DNA from: Spartobacteria bacterium
GTDB lineage: Bacteria; Verrucomicrobiota; Verrucomicrobiia; Chthoniobacterales; UBA10450
Assembly (NCBI GenBank): GCA_003445855.1
Contig: DMCG01000075.1
Span: 1 to 7,897, forward strand
DNA length: 7,897 bases
Direction: 5' to 3'
Shown here: piece after piece, positions 1 to 7,897 of the stretch
Layout of the letters: each line of letters opens with the position of its first letter
How positions within the stretch are numbered: position 1 is the first letter of the stretch
The notes under the pieces: generated by a model
Databases searched by the model: none
What the model saw: only the letters and a program-made list of their open reading frames with translations
Told to the model about the DNA's origin: nothing
Position numbers and translations under genes: made by a program

Positions 1-39
1 GGTTCGAGCCCGCGCACGATCAATCTGGATTGGCAAGTT

Positions 40-1512
40 TTGCTCATGGAAGCAGTACGTAAGGTAGATGAAAGAGGAGCCGCCTCCGGCGCGGCTCATT
101 CTCGATCCGGGCGTTCTCCGAAGCGGAAGGTGCTCGTGATCGACGACAGCGTGATGTTACTAAGCTTTGTCGAAGAAGTTCTAACCGAAGCTGAGTACCA
201 AGTCGTCACCGCGCCCAGCGCGCGGGAAAGTTTAGACGCCAGCATCGCCGATCCGCCGGATTTGATTCTTCTCGATTACGTCCTTCCGGACATGAAGGGG
301 GACGAAGTAAGCCGCAAATTGCTTGAGAATCCGGCAACAGCGGACATTCCCGTCGTCTATATGTCCGGCTTCGGCGCGGACCTCCAGCCCGATGGTGTCA
401 CCAACCGCAACGTCATTGGATTCTTGAATAAACCTTTCACATCGGATTTGCTGATCAAAACCGTGGAAAAGCATATGCCGAAATTACCTGGTGAACCGGA
501 ACCGATCGAAACCGAGAACGGGCCCGCGTCGAGCGAAGTTTTAAGTGATGCCGAACCGCCACCCGCCTCGCAGGAAGAAACTGTCTCGCCAGATTTGATC
601 ACGCCCGTTGAGGCACCCACCCCATCCCAAGACTCGTGGAATGAGACGGCGACGGCGTGGTCGCAACCTGCGACGGTCGCTCCGATCAGCACTGTTGAGT
701 CTCCAAATGAATCACTCACAGGCGGAATCTATTTTTGCGGTGACACCGGTTTCTTTTCTCTAAACCGGGTATTGCAGACGATCGCAAAAGAGAAGCTTAC
801 CGGAGCGCTTCGTTTATTTTGGGAGAAGGACCCCGTCGAGCTCCTCGTGCAAAATGGCCAAATCGTCCTGGCCACAGCGCGCGATCCGGAACTCTATTGT
901 CCGGATGCGCCGATAACGCTCGTTAATGTCGAAGCAGACAAGATTGCCGAGGCGCGGGCTCAACAAAGCGTAAGCGGCTGTCCGCTTTTCCTCACGCTTG
1001 CACAGGAGGAGCTGATCTTGCGCGAGCCAGCCGGACAACTGGTGCAACATTATGGCCAAAAACTTTTCGCCCAGCTTTGGACGACGCGAGGCGTACGCTT
1101 CATGTTCGAGCGAAATGCGGAATTACCGGGCTATGCTAGCGGCATTTCCGCGGAGCCAGATGTCGACCACTGGTCGCTGGGAAGTTTGCGCTTCATTCAG
1201 TTTCACGAACTCGGCGAACATGCAAATTTCGATCCAGCCTCAATTCCGGCCTACACAAAAAATGGTTTCGAGCGTGTCCAAAATCTGAAACTGACCGTGG
1301 CGGAGGCCCAGTTTGCTTCGCAATTTAACGGGAGCAGATCGATCCAGCAAATTGCCAAGAATCTGCGGCTCGATTTGAAATTTGCCCGGCTAACACTGTT
1401 CCGCTTCCTCGCGCTTGAGATTGTGGAGTGCTGGTCGCCGAGCACGGCGGTGAAGCCGGAACGCAAAAGCATCCTCCTGCGGTTGAAACGCTCGATCGGC
1501 GTCGGCGAATAG
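40..1512 (+). CDS. Response regulator: receiver domain plus PATAN (DUF4388) output region
   Basis: Cytoplasmic signalling protein of about 490 residues. Residues 29-147 form a CheY-like receiver: acidic pair D35-D36 (VLVIDDS), predicted phospho-acceptor D79 (LILLDYVLP), hydroxyl residue S109 (YMSG) and conserved K131 followed by Pro (LNKPF). A low-complexity linker rich in Pro, Glu, Ser and Thr covers about 148-226. Residues about 227-330 resemble the PATAN/DUF4388 domain (GGIYFCGD, then LTGALRLFW...VELLVQNGQIVLA). The C-terminal part (about 380-465) looks helical and could be a winged-helix-like segment. There is no HTH, GGDEF or histidine-kinase output domain, so it probably acts through protein contacts; the partner is unknown. 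The start is uncertain: TTG at 40 and ATG at 46 are both possible, neither has a clear ribosome binding site, and the frame stays open to base 1, so the gene may begin outside the window. The ROK kinase gene follows after 26 bases and is probably co-transcribed. Confidence 0.85.
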   Translation: MLMEAVRKVDERGAASGAAHSRSGRSPKRKVLVIDDSVMLLSFVEEVLTEAEYQVVTAPSARESLDASIADPPDLILLDYVLPDMKGDEVSRKLLENPATADIPVVYMSGFGADLQPDGVTNRNVIGFLNKPFTSDLLIKTVEKHMPKLPGEPEPIETENGPASSEVLSDAEPPPASQEETVSPDLITPVEAPTPSQDSWNETATAWSQPATVAPISTVESPNESLTGGIYFCGDTGFFSLNRVLQTIAKEKLTGALRLFWEKDPVELLVQNGQIVLATARDPELYCPDAPITLVNVEADKIAEARAQQSVSGCPLFLTLAQEELILREPAGQLVQHYGQKLFAQLWTTRGVRFMFERNAELPGYASGISAEPDVDHWSLGSLRFIQFHELGEHANFDPASIPAYTKNGFERVQNLKLTVAEAQFASQFNGSRSIQQIAKNLRLDLKFARLTLFRFLALEIVECWSPSTAVKPERKSILLRLKRSIGVGE

Positions 1513-1538
1513 CCGGCCATCGGCTGCGACGTTCGATC

Positions 1539-2228
1539 ATGAAAAGGAGCGTTCTCGTCGTCGATATCGGCGGTACGCACGTGAAGTTGCTCATGTCGTT
1601 GCGCGACAAACGGGAGTTTGATTCCGGACCAACAATGACGCCGCGAGACTTTACCCGTAAAAGCAAGGAAGCGGCTGCGGGCTGGAAGTTCGATGCGATC
1701 TCGATCGGGTTTCCCGCGCCGGTGCGTCAGGGCCGAATCGCAGGAGAACCGAAACATCTCGGCCAAGGCTGGGTCGGTTTCAATTTTTCGAAAGCGCTCG
1801 GCAAACCGGTTCGTGTGATTAACGACGCTGCCATGCAGGCACTCGGCAGTTATCGCGGCGGGCGCATGCTCTTTCTCGGGCTGGGCACGGGACTTGGATC
1901 GGCGCTCGCTTGGGAAAAAAATCTGCTTCCCCTCGAACTTGGAGATTTACCGTATCGCGACCGCGAGATCATCGAGGAGTGGCTCGGCATACCCGGATTG
2001 AAGCGGCTCGGCGAAGGGGAATGGAAAGACGAAGTTCTTTACGCGGTCGCGCAATTGAAACGCTCCTTCATCGCCGATTACGTCGTGCTCGGCGGCGGCA
2101 ATGCCAAACGTTTCAAGGGATTGCCGGATGGGATCGAACCCGGGGACAACAACAATGCTTTTCGCGGGGGCCTGCGTCTGTGGGAAAACGAACCGCGCTC
2201 ACGCAAAGCAAAGTGGCGAATTCTTTAA
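1539..2228 (+). CDS. ROK-family sugar kinase, polyphosphate-glucokinase-like
   Basis: A 229-residue sugar kinase of the ASKHA/ROK fold, probably phosphorylating glucose or a related hexose in the cytoplasm. Visible motifs are the N-terminal phosphate loop DIGGTHVK (9-16), the sugar-binding/catalytic segment VINDAAMQALG (93-103) with likely catalytic base D96, the second phosphate/adenosine motif GLGTGLGSAL (114-123), and a C-terminal glycine-rich VVLGGGNAK (182-190). The Cys-rich zinc motif of classical ROK repressors and kinases is absent. The short length and the GTGLGSA motif are closer to polyphosphate glucokinases (PpgK), but the phosphate donor (ATP or polyphosphate) cannot be decided here. 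The frame is open from 1428, but the ATG at 1539 places the phosphate loop at residue 9 as is usual in the family, and the upstream codons overlap the regulator gene and read as low-quality sequence. There is no evident ribosome binding site. It lies 26 bases after the regulator stop, so probably in one operon with it. Confidence 0.82.
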   Translation: MKRSVLVVDIGGTHVKLLMSLRDKREFDSGPTMTPRDFTRKSKEAAAGWKFDAISIGFPAPVRQGRIAGEPKHLGQGWVGFNFSKALGKPVRVINDAAMQALGSYRGGRMLFLGLGTGLGSALAWEKNLLPLELGDLPYRDREIIEEWLGIPGLKRLGEGEWKDEVLYAVAQLKRSFIADYVVLGGGNAKRFKGLPDGIEPGDNNNAFRGGLRLWENEPRSRKAKWRIL

Positions 2229-2250
2229 GGCGCGGCGCATCGCGCTAAGG

Positions 2251-2270
2251 CTCTGAGCGAAGTCGAACGG
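2251..2270. repeat. REP-like palindromic fragment in the convergent gap
   Basis: The stretch CTCTGAGCGAAGTCGAACGG resembles a small imperfect-palindrome element of the form CCYTGAGC-GAA-GTCGAAGG that recurs between genes in many bacterial genomes; this resemblance is from memory, not a search. It lies between the plus-strand sugar kinase (stop at 2228) and the 3' end of the minus-strand tRNA (2297), where such elements often sit and may fold in the transcripts. Next to it the 9-mer GATCGACAT occurs twice, at 2270-2278 and 2286-2294 (16-base period). Only one copy of the palindrome is in the window. Confidence 0.35.
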
Positions 2271-2296
2271 ATCGACATGTCGCAAGATCGACATCG

Positions 2297-2378
2297 TGCC
2301 AGGGAGGGGACTCGAACCCCTAAGGATTGCTCCACCAGATCCTAAGTCTGGCGCGTCTGCCAATTTCGCCACCCTGGC
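2297..2378 (-). tRNA. tRNA-Leu (anticodon UAG)
   Basis: The minus strand folds as a complete class II tRNA of 82 bases. The acceptor stem pairs GCCAGGG with CCCTGGC, with discriminator A at 2297. The D-arm region is GCGAAATTGGCAGACGC. The anticodon stem CCAGA/TCTGG encloses the loop CTTAGGA, giving anticodon TAG with G37, as expected for leucine CUN decoding. The variable arm folds as GGA-GCAA-TCC. The T-arm is AGGGG-TTCGAGT-CCCCT. No CCA is encoded, so it must be added after transcription. The mature 5' end lies 36 bases downstream of the aceK stop in the same orientation, so aceBAK transcripts may read into it. Its first 40 bases, plus two bases of leader, occur again exactly at 7431-7472. 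Confidence 0.96.
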
Positions 2379-2380
2379 TC
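2339..2380 (-). repeat. Left copy of 42-bp direct repeat (tRNA-Leu 5' half), candidate attachment site
   Basis: These 42 bases are identical to 7431-7472 in the same orientation, 5,092 bases away. They comprise two leader bases plus tRNA nucleotides 1-40, ending one base past the anticodon loop. Flanks diverge immediately on both sides (G versus A on the left, G versus A on the right). In this copy the repeat continues into the 3' half of the tRNA, making the gene complete. The two copies enclose aceK, aceA and aceB, as attL/attR sites of an integrated element would. The identity is seen directly; the attachment-site role is inference. Confidence 0.7.
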
Positions 2381-2384
2381 GTTG

Positions 2385-2390
2385 ATTATC
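2385..2390 (-). promoter_or_regulatory. Possible -10 hexamer for tRNA-Leu
   Basis: The minus strand reads GATAAT (5 of 6 matches to TATAAT), six bases before the mature 5' end of tRNA-Leu, between aceK and the tRNA. No convincing -35 is seen 16-18 bases further upstream. The leader would be extremely short, so read-through from aceK is an equally good explanation for expression of the tRNA. Confidence 0.25.
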
Positions 2391-2414
2391 GGCGCGCTGA
2401 AATTGTGAACGAGC

Positions 2415-4199
2415 TTAAACAGTAATTAATCGCCGCTCCGGCGGGTAGGGAAATATTTCCGGAATTTCCCCATCCCTGATCCTCTGCTGTATGGCGCGCC
2501 AGAAATCCGGCCGAAACAAATCAGCGTGTTGTTCAAATAGAGCAGCACGCGCAGGCTCGGGAAGACGGACGAAATTGGGAAACTCTTCGGGAAAGATGTC
2601 GTTCTCACGCACGGAAAACCAAGGCTCTGCCGACATTTCTTCTTCGTACGTCTTTGCTTGCGGCAGATCGCGGAAATTGCAATCCGTCAAAAAACAAAGC
2701 TCGTCGTAATCGTAGAACACGACGCGGCCGCGGCGAGTGACGCCGAAATTCTTCGTCAACAGATCACCGGGAAAGATATTTGACGCGGCCAGATCCTTGA
2801 TCGCCTGACCGTAGTCGCGGGCGGCGGCCGCGCTCGCGATGTCGTCAGCTTCGCGAAAGAACATGTTGAGAGGGCGGACGCGACGTTCGACGTAGGCATG
2901 ATCGATGATGACGTCGTCGCCTTCGAAGTGAACGATTTGCGCGGCGTCACGCCGCAAACTGTCCAGCAGGGCGGGCGCGAAACGTTCGCGTAGGATGCGC
3001 AGATGCTCAAACTCGTGTGCTTCGATCAGCCGACCGACGCGGTCGTGCTCAAAAACCAGCCGGTAGCGCCGCATCACGTCGCTCCGCGTGGTATCCTTGG
3101 GAAAATCGAAACGATCTTTGATTAGTTTGAAAACGACGTCGTAGCTGGGCAACGTGAAGACCAGCATCACCATGCCGGCCGTGCCATCGGCAATGGTGAA
3201 GCATTCATGCGATGTGCGCAGCTGTGCGAGGAAATCGCGATAAAATTCCGTCTTGGCATGTCGATTATATCCGATCGCGTTGTAGAGATCGGCGAGGCGC
3301 TTGCGCGGCATCGATCGACGCAAATACCTCACCAGCTCGTAGGGACACTCGGCGTTCACATGGAAATACGCGCGTGTGTACGAGAATAAGATCGACAAAT
3401 CCACTTCGCCGAGCAGCACGGCATCGAGCGTGCTTCCGCGCTCATCTTCGTGGCGTAGACAAAACGCCAGTGGCAATGCAGCGTCATCGTTTCCATCGCA
3501 AATGGCACGGCCGACAACGTAGGCGCCGCGGCCGCGATAGAAAACGCTGCTGACCATTTCCAGTCGCACATTGGACTCCGCGTTGTGCCTACGGGAAAAA
3601 TCCGCTTCGATCCGCTCCGCTGCCAGGCGCACTGCGACAGCGAGATCGCTCCAGCATTCTTCCGCGAATCCGCCTGCGTTGAGATCGGTCAGCACCCGGA
3701 GGATCAATTCCCGAAGCTTCGCGCCAGAATAAATCTTCCGGACATCGACATGCGCACTCTTCGGGGGCGCGTCGAAATCGGTATCGACGAACTCGATCGC
3801 CTGATCCACCCCCTGGGTCACAAACACGCGCCGCGTGAGCGAATTGAAAAAACTCTCCGCGATTTCCCACGCGGAAGACTGCGCGATCAATGACGAATAG
3901 ACAGCTTTAATCGCCGTCCAGAGGTCGCGTTCGCGCAAACGCGAGCCCATGAGATTGTCGATCTTGTTCGTTAGGCCAGCCAACACATTCGAGTAGAGAT
4001 GAAGCCGCTCGGCCGCGTCGGCGTAGGTGCCGTGCAAGTCGCGAGCAAGAAAGCGTTGTCGCGCGCGCCCAGTGATTTGGTGAAAACGCGTTTCGTAATC
4101 GAGATACCCCTGGTGTGCCGTTTCCGCGCAGAGCGCCGCCAGGCGGCTGTCGGTCAGCGCGGCCGGTGCGGACGAATTCGTGACCCCCCCTACGCTCAA
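2415..4199 (-). CDS. aceK: Isocitrate dehydrogenase kinase/phosphatase
   Basis: Bifunctional enzyme that phosphorylates (inactivates) and dephosphorylates (reactivates) isocitrate dehydrogenase, steering isocitrate into the glyoxylate bypass. It has 594 residues; E. coli AceK has 578. The N-terminal regulatory region (about 20-330) is present, followed by the kinase-like core: ATP loop ADGTAGMVM (337-345), nucleotide-binding lysine K358 in VFKLIKDRF, catalytic segment [13 protein letters not shown] with D479 and N484, and VVFYDYDEL with D497 and D499. These match E. coli K336, D457, N462, D475 and D477 with a constant offset of 22. At the position aligned with E. coli D371 there is E393, a conservative change. 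The start codon is TTG, inside a TTGA overlap with the aceA stop, which suggests translational coupling; no in-frame ATG comes until residue 85. A run of seven Gs covers codons 4-6. The tRNA-Leu gene begins 36 bases after its stop. Confidence 0.96.
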   Translation of the reverse strand: MSVGGVTNSSAPAALTDSRLAALCAETAHQGYLDYETRFHQITGRARQRFLARDLHGTYADAAERLHLYSNVLAGLTNKIDNLMGSRLRERDLWTAIKAVYSSLIAQSSAWEIAESFFNSLTRRVFVTQGVDQAIEFVDTDFDAPPKSAHVDVRKIYSGAKLRELILRVLTDLNAGGFAEECWSDLAVAVRLAAERIEADFSRRHNAESNVRLEMVSSVFYRGRGAYVVGRAICDGNDDAALPLAFCLRHEDERGSTLDAVLLGEVDLSILFSYTRAYFHVNAECPYELVRYLRRSMPRKRLADLYNAIGYNRHAKTEFYRDFLAQLRTSHECFTIADGTAGMVMLVFTLPSYDVVFKLIKDRFDFPKDTTRSDVMRRYRLVFEHDRVGRLIEAHEFEHLRILRERFAPALLDSLRRDAAQIVHFEGDDVIIDHAYVERRVRPLNMFFREADDIASAAAARDYGQAIKDLAASNIFPGDLLTKNFGVTRRGRVVFYDYDELCFLTDCNFRDLPQAKTYEEEMSAEPWFSVRENDIFPEEFPNFVRLPEPARAALFEQHADLFRPDFWRAIQQRIRDGEIPEIFPYPPERRLITV

Positions 4200-5446
4200 T
4201 GGAACTGCGCTTCTTCGGTCGAACCGCGCAACGCCGTCGTCGAAGATTTGCCCCCGGCGATGACTTGCGCGACGTCGTCGAAATAACTGGTCCCAACTTC
4301 GTGCTGATGCTTCGTTGCTGTGTAACCGAGTTCTTCTGCAGCGAACTCCGATTCCTGCAACTCTGAATACGCCGCCATTCCGCCATCGCGATATCCGTGC
4401 GCGAGCTTAAACATGCTGTAGTTGAGCGCGTGAAAACCGGCCAGGGTAACGAATTGAAATTTGTAACCCATCGCGCCGAGCTCGCGCTGAAATTTCGCGA
4501 TGCTTGCGCTATCGAGTATCTTTTTCCAATTGAATGAAGGCGAACAATTATATGCCAACAGTTTGCCGGGAAATTTAGCGTGAATGCTCTCGGCGAATTT
4601 TTTCGCCTCTTCGAGATTCGGTTGTGAAGTTTCGCACCAGATCAGGTCGGCGACTTGGGCGTAGCTCAGCCCGCGCGCGATCGCCTGGTCGAGCCCGGCG
4701 CGCACGCGAAAGAATCCTTCGGCCGTGCGCTCACCGGCGAGGAAGGGCTGGTCGCGTTCGTCCACATCGGTTGTGAGCAAAGCGGCGGCATTGGCGTCGG
4801 TGCGCGCGACGATGAGGATTGGAACATTGCAAACATCGGCGGCCAATCGCGCGGCGATGAGTTGCGTGATCGCGGCGCGCGTTGGGACGAGCACTTTGCC
4901 GCCCATGTGGCCGCACTTTTTTTCGCTCGCCAGTTGATCTTCCAAATGCACGCCGGCCGCGCCCGCCTCGATCATAGCCTTGACCAATTCAAAAACATTC
5001 AGCGACCCGCCAAACCCGGCTTCGGCGTCGGCCATGATCGGCACGAACCAGTCGATGTCGATCTTGCCCTCGGCGTGCGCGATCTGATCGGCGCGCTGCA
5101 AAGCCTGATTGATCCGTCTGACTACGGCCGGGACGCTGTTCGCCGGATAAAGGCTTTCGTCAGGATACATTTGGCCGACGAGATTCGCGTCCGCTGCGAC
5201 CTGCCAGCCACTGACGTAGATCGCTTTCAATCCCGCCTTCACTTGTTGCATCGCCTGATTGCCGGTGAGCGCGCCGAGCGCGTTGATGAATGGCTCGGTG
5301 TGGAGCAACTCCCAAAGTTTTTCCGCGCCGCGCCGGGCGAGGGTGTGTTCGATGACAACACTGCCTTGCAAACGCTGAACGTCGGCTAACGTGTAGTTGC
5401 GTTCGATGCCATCCCAGCGCGGATCGTTCTTCCAGTCAATATTCAC
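4196..5446 (-). CDS. aceA: Isocitrate lyase
   Basis: Cleaves isocitrate to succinate and glyoxylate, the first step of the glyoxylate shunt, in the cytoplasm and normally as a Mg-dependent tetramer. It has 416 residues against 434 in E. coli; the difference lies mainly at the N-terminus. Diagnostic motifs are [10 protein letters not shown] (79-88), metal-binding DAEAGFGG (140-147), the active-site loop [14 protein letters not shown] (176-189) with catalytic C178 and H180, NCSPSFNW (300-307), and the C-terminal [13 protein letters not shown] lid sequence. The start is GTG ([11 protein letters not shown]), 21 bases after the aceB stop and with no strong ribosome binding site. It gives the family's usual N-terminus just ahead of the conserved PRW-x-GI-type segment. 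The TGA stop overlaps the TTG start of aceK by four bases (TTGA). Confidence 0.98.
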   Translation of the reverse strand: MNIDWKNDPRWDGIERNYTLADVQRLQGSVVIEHTLARRGAEKLWELLHTEPFINALGALTGNQAMQQVKAGLKAIYVSGWQVAADANLVGQMYPDESLYPANSVPAVVRRINQALQRADQIAHAEGKIDIDWFVPIMADAEAGFGGSLNVFELVKAMIEAGAAGVHLEDQLASEKKCGHMGGKVLVPTRAAITQLIAARLAADVCNVPILIVARTDANAAALLTTDVDERDQPFLAGERTAEGFFRVRAGLDQAIARGLSYAQVADLIWCETSQPNLEEAKKFAESIHAKFPGKLLAYNCSPSFNWKKILDSASIAKFQRELGAMGYKFQFVTLAGFHALNYSMFKLAHGYRDGGMAAYSELQESEFAAEELGYTATKHQHEVGTSYFDDVAQVIAGGKSSTTALRGSTEEAQFH

Positions 5447-5467
5447 AGAAGCGGACCTGCTCTTACA

Positions 5468-7096
<1,629 letters not shown>

Positions 7097-7430
7097 GCGA
7101 ATCAGACCGCTGCGCTGGGATTGGCTTTCGGTGGGATGTTCGCGCGTTCGTTACACGAAATTTGCATCGACTCTGGAAGATAGACGAGCTTTTACTTTGC
7201 GCACGCAGTCATTCGTTTTACCGTGTTTGGCTTTTCAGCTTCCGACTGGAATTTGCACGCGACTATAGCGAGATCTGGTGTGTCCGTGTACTAGAATTTG
7301 TGCTAGACCGAGGTGATTTCTACTCCTCGATCGTAAATGCGCATGCTTGCACGAAAAAACCTATTTTTCTCTCGTAAAACGGGCCGCTTCTTGAAATGAA
7401 AAGTGATGTTTTGAAAGCGACGAATCTGGA
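7097..7430. other. Non-coding leader/promoter region of aceBAK
   Basis: This stretch of about 330 bases between the aceB start and the tRNA-Leu fragment has no credible gene. Plus-strand frames that cross it have no recognisable protein character. It is visibly richer in A+T than the flanking genes, especially about 7270-7430, as expected for a regulatory region. Candidate signals are a TATAGT hexamer (7262-7267, minus strand), a CTAG-N8-CTAG element (7291-7306) and two copies of AATTTGCA (7159-7166 and 7250-7257). No intrinsic terminator, riboswitch or known operator is recognised. Confidence 0.6.
7262..7290 (-). promoter_or_regulatory. Weak candidate promoter for aceBAK
   Basis: The minus strand carries TATAGT at 7262-7267 (5 of 6 to TATAAT). 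Seventeen bases upstream is TACACG at 7285-7290 (only 3 of 6 to TTGACA). Initiation near 7255 would give a leader of about 160 bases before aceB. The poor -35 suggests dependence on an activator or another sigma factor if the site is real. The palindromic CTAG pair directly upstream (7291-7306) would then sit where an activator binds. Confidence 0.22.
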
Positions 7431-7472
7431 ATCCTAAGTCTGGCGCGTCTGCCAATTTCGCCACCCTGGCTC
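7431..7472 (-). pseudogene. Truncated tRNA-Leu (5' half only), right copy of the 42-bp repeat
   Basis: This is an exact copy of tRNA-Leu(UAG) nucleotides 1-40 plus two leader bases: 5' acceptor strand, D-arm, 5' anticodon stem and full anticodon loop. The sequence then changes abruptly; the 3' anticodon stem, variable arm, T-arm and 3' acceptor strand are missing, so it cannot make a tRNA. Together with 2339-2380 it flanks aceBAK as a direct repeat. Joining this 5' half to the 3' half at 2297-2338 would give a complete tRNA-Leu, so this may be the original 5' end of the gene, displaced by an insertion. Confidence 0.9.
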
Positions 7473-7476
7473 ACTC

Positions 7477-7482
7477 ATTTTA
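7477..7482 (-). promoter_or_regulatory. Possible original -10 hexamer upstream of the tRNA fragment
   Basis: The minus strand reads TAAAAT (5 of 6 to TATAAT) six bases before the first tRNA-like base (7470). This is exactly the spacing of GATAAT before the intact copy. If the fragment is the displaced original 5' end, this would be a relic of the native tRNA promoter. No -35 match was found at 17 bases. Confidence 0.2.
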
Positions 7483-7665
7483 CGACCTTCCGTAAACAGG
7501 GATGCCTGCGTTAGCCAGCTCACTCACCCGATTTCCACTTTGAAGTTTTACGAGGCGGACAGCTTCCGAAATATAACCCGAATATCCGAATTGTTCCTCG
7601 CACGAAGTTACTCGACGAAACCGTGCGCGCATTCGAGGCAGTGTTGAGACGACGCTAACGAGCAT
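7480..7665 (-). CDS. Doubtful small ORF, 61 codons
   Basis: A small open frame of 61 residues that begins MLVSVVSTLP, with a basic N-terminal third (RMRARFRR) and an amphipathic-looking middle (ISEAVRLVKLQ). No family is recognised, and no signal peptide or membrane segment is convincing. For it: a GGTGG sequence nine to ten bases before the ATG, and an 11-base overlap with the preceding ORF in the same direction. Against it: short length, odd composition, and position immediately beside a tRNA fragment, where decayed sequence is common. It may be a chance frame or the remains of a gene. Confidence 0.22.
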   Translation of the reverse strand: MLVSVVSTLPRMRARFRRVTSCEEQFGYSGYISEAVRLVKLQSGNRVSELANAGIPVYGRS

Positions 7666-7897
7666 CGCTCGTTTCCACCGGCTTAGCCGGGCCGCTCTCG
7701 GCCCCGGAAACGAGATCGACGCGGACGATGGGGTCGTTAGGTTCCGCTACCGGCCCTTCCCAACGCAGAAACTCGGCCGGTGGTTTGGTCAGCCAGATTA
7801 ACGTGTCGGGCACGTGAACAAATAAGCCGGCGATCGCCCCGATTTTGGGATGAATGACGAAGCGATCGCCTTCCAGGAGCCGGTCCGACATCTTCAT
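7655..7897 (-). CDS. Unrecognised small protein, possibly 5'-partial at the window edge
   Basis: An open frame of 80 residues beginning MKMSDRLLEGDRF and ending at TAG (7655-7657). The first ATG is the last three bases of the window, so the true start could lie outside or at the second Met (7891). Residues 13-50 alternate hydrophobic and polar positions (FVIHPKIGAIAGLFVHVPD, then LIWLTKPPAEFLRW) and could form a small beta-rich fold. The tail is Glu/Pro/Ala-rich and looks disordered. No family, signal peptide or membrane helix is recognised. A GC-rich hairpin (GGGCCG-CTCT-CGGCCC, 7687-7702) lies within the coding sequence. Confidence 0.5.
   Translation of the reverse strand: MKMSDRLLEGDRFVIHPKIGAIAGLFVHVPDTLIWLTKPPAEFLRWEGPVAEPNDPIVRVDLVSGAESGPAKPVETSDAR

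Noticed and set aside
1251..1766. Minus-strand open frame of 171 codons across the regulator/kinase junction
   Set aside because: It overlaps two better-supported plus-strand genes in antisense, including the kinase phosphate loop, and is Arg-rich without any motif.
2230..2245. Hairpin GCGCG-GCGCAT-CGCGC after the sugar kinase, considered as an intrinsic terminator
   Set aside because: The stem has only five pairs and no U-run follows on either strand, so a terminator call is not supported.
2377..2414. Inverted repeat GCTCGTT / AACGAGC between aceK and the tRNA, considered as a terminator
   Set aside because: The arms are only seven bases with a loop of 24, there is no T-tract, and one arm runs into the tRNA 5' end.
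4655..5389. Long open frame (244 codons) antisense to aceA
   Set aside because: It lies entirely within the strongly conserved aceA gene. Its length comes from GC-rich codon structure of the real gene, and its translation shows no family signature.

Overview
The window looks like chromosomal DNA from a Gram-negative, moderately GC-rich bacterium. Start codons are often TTG or GTG, and Shine-Dalgarno sequences are weak or absent before most genes. A receiver+PATAN (DUF4388) regulator, a short ROK-type sugar kinase and a tRNA gene without encoded CCA would fit Verrucomicrobiota or Acidobacteriota-like soil lineages. That assignment is inference only; no gene here fixes the phylum.

Layout. On the plus strand, from the left edge to 2228, lie a two-part response regulator (receiver domain, Pro/Glu-rich linker, PATAN/DUF4388 output region) and, 26 bases later, a ROK/polyphosphate-glucokinase-like sugar kinase. 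A short convergent gap holds a REP-like palindromic fragment. It is followed on the minus strand by an intact tRNA-Leu with anticodon UAG (2297-2378). Right of the tRNA, and still on the minus strand, is a complete glyoxylate-shunt operon read from right to left: aceB (malate synthase A), aceA (isocitrate lyase) and aceK (isocitrate dehydrogenase kinase/phosphatase). Gene order and tight spacing are the same as in the enterobacterial aceBAK operon. A non-coding leader of about 330 bases precedes aceB. Beyond it is a truncated copy of the same tRNA-Leu, covering only its 5' half, then a doubtful 61-codon ORF and an unrecognised 80-codon ORF that reaches the right edge.

How the genes work together. 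AceA splits isocitrate into succinate and glyoxylate. AceB condenses glyoxylate with acetyl-CoA to give malate. AceK sets the competing flux by phosphorylating and dephosphorylating isocitrate dehydrogenase. One operon therefore holds the whole acetate/fatty-acid bypass and its flux switch.

Most notable observation. The aceBAK block is bracketed by an exact 42-bp direct repeat (2339-2380 and 7431-7472) made of the 5' half of tRNA-Leu(UAG) as far as the anticodon loop. The intact tRNA has its 3' half outside the left copy, so recombination between the copies would release a 5,092-bp circle carrying aceBAK and still restore an intact tRNA. This is the geometry of a tRNA-targeted integrative element, or the remnant of one, whose whole visible cargo is the glyoxylate shunt. 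No integrase lies in the interval. The polarity, with the 5' half duplicated, is the less common one.
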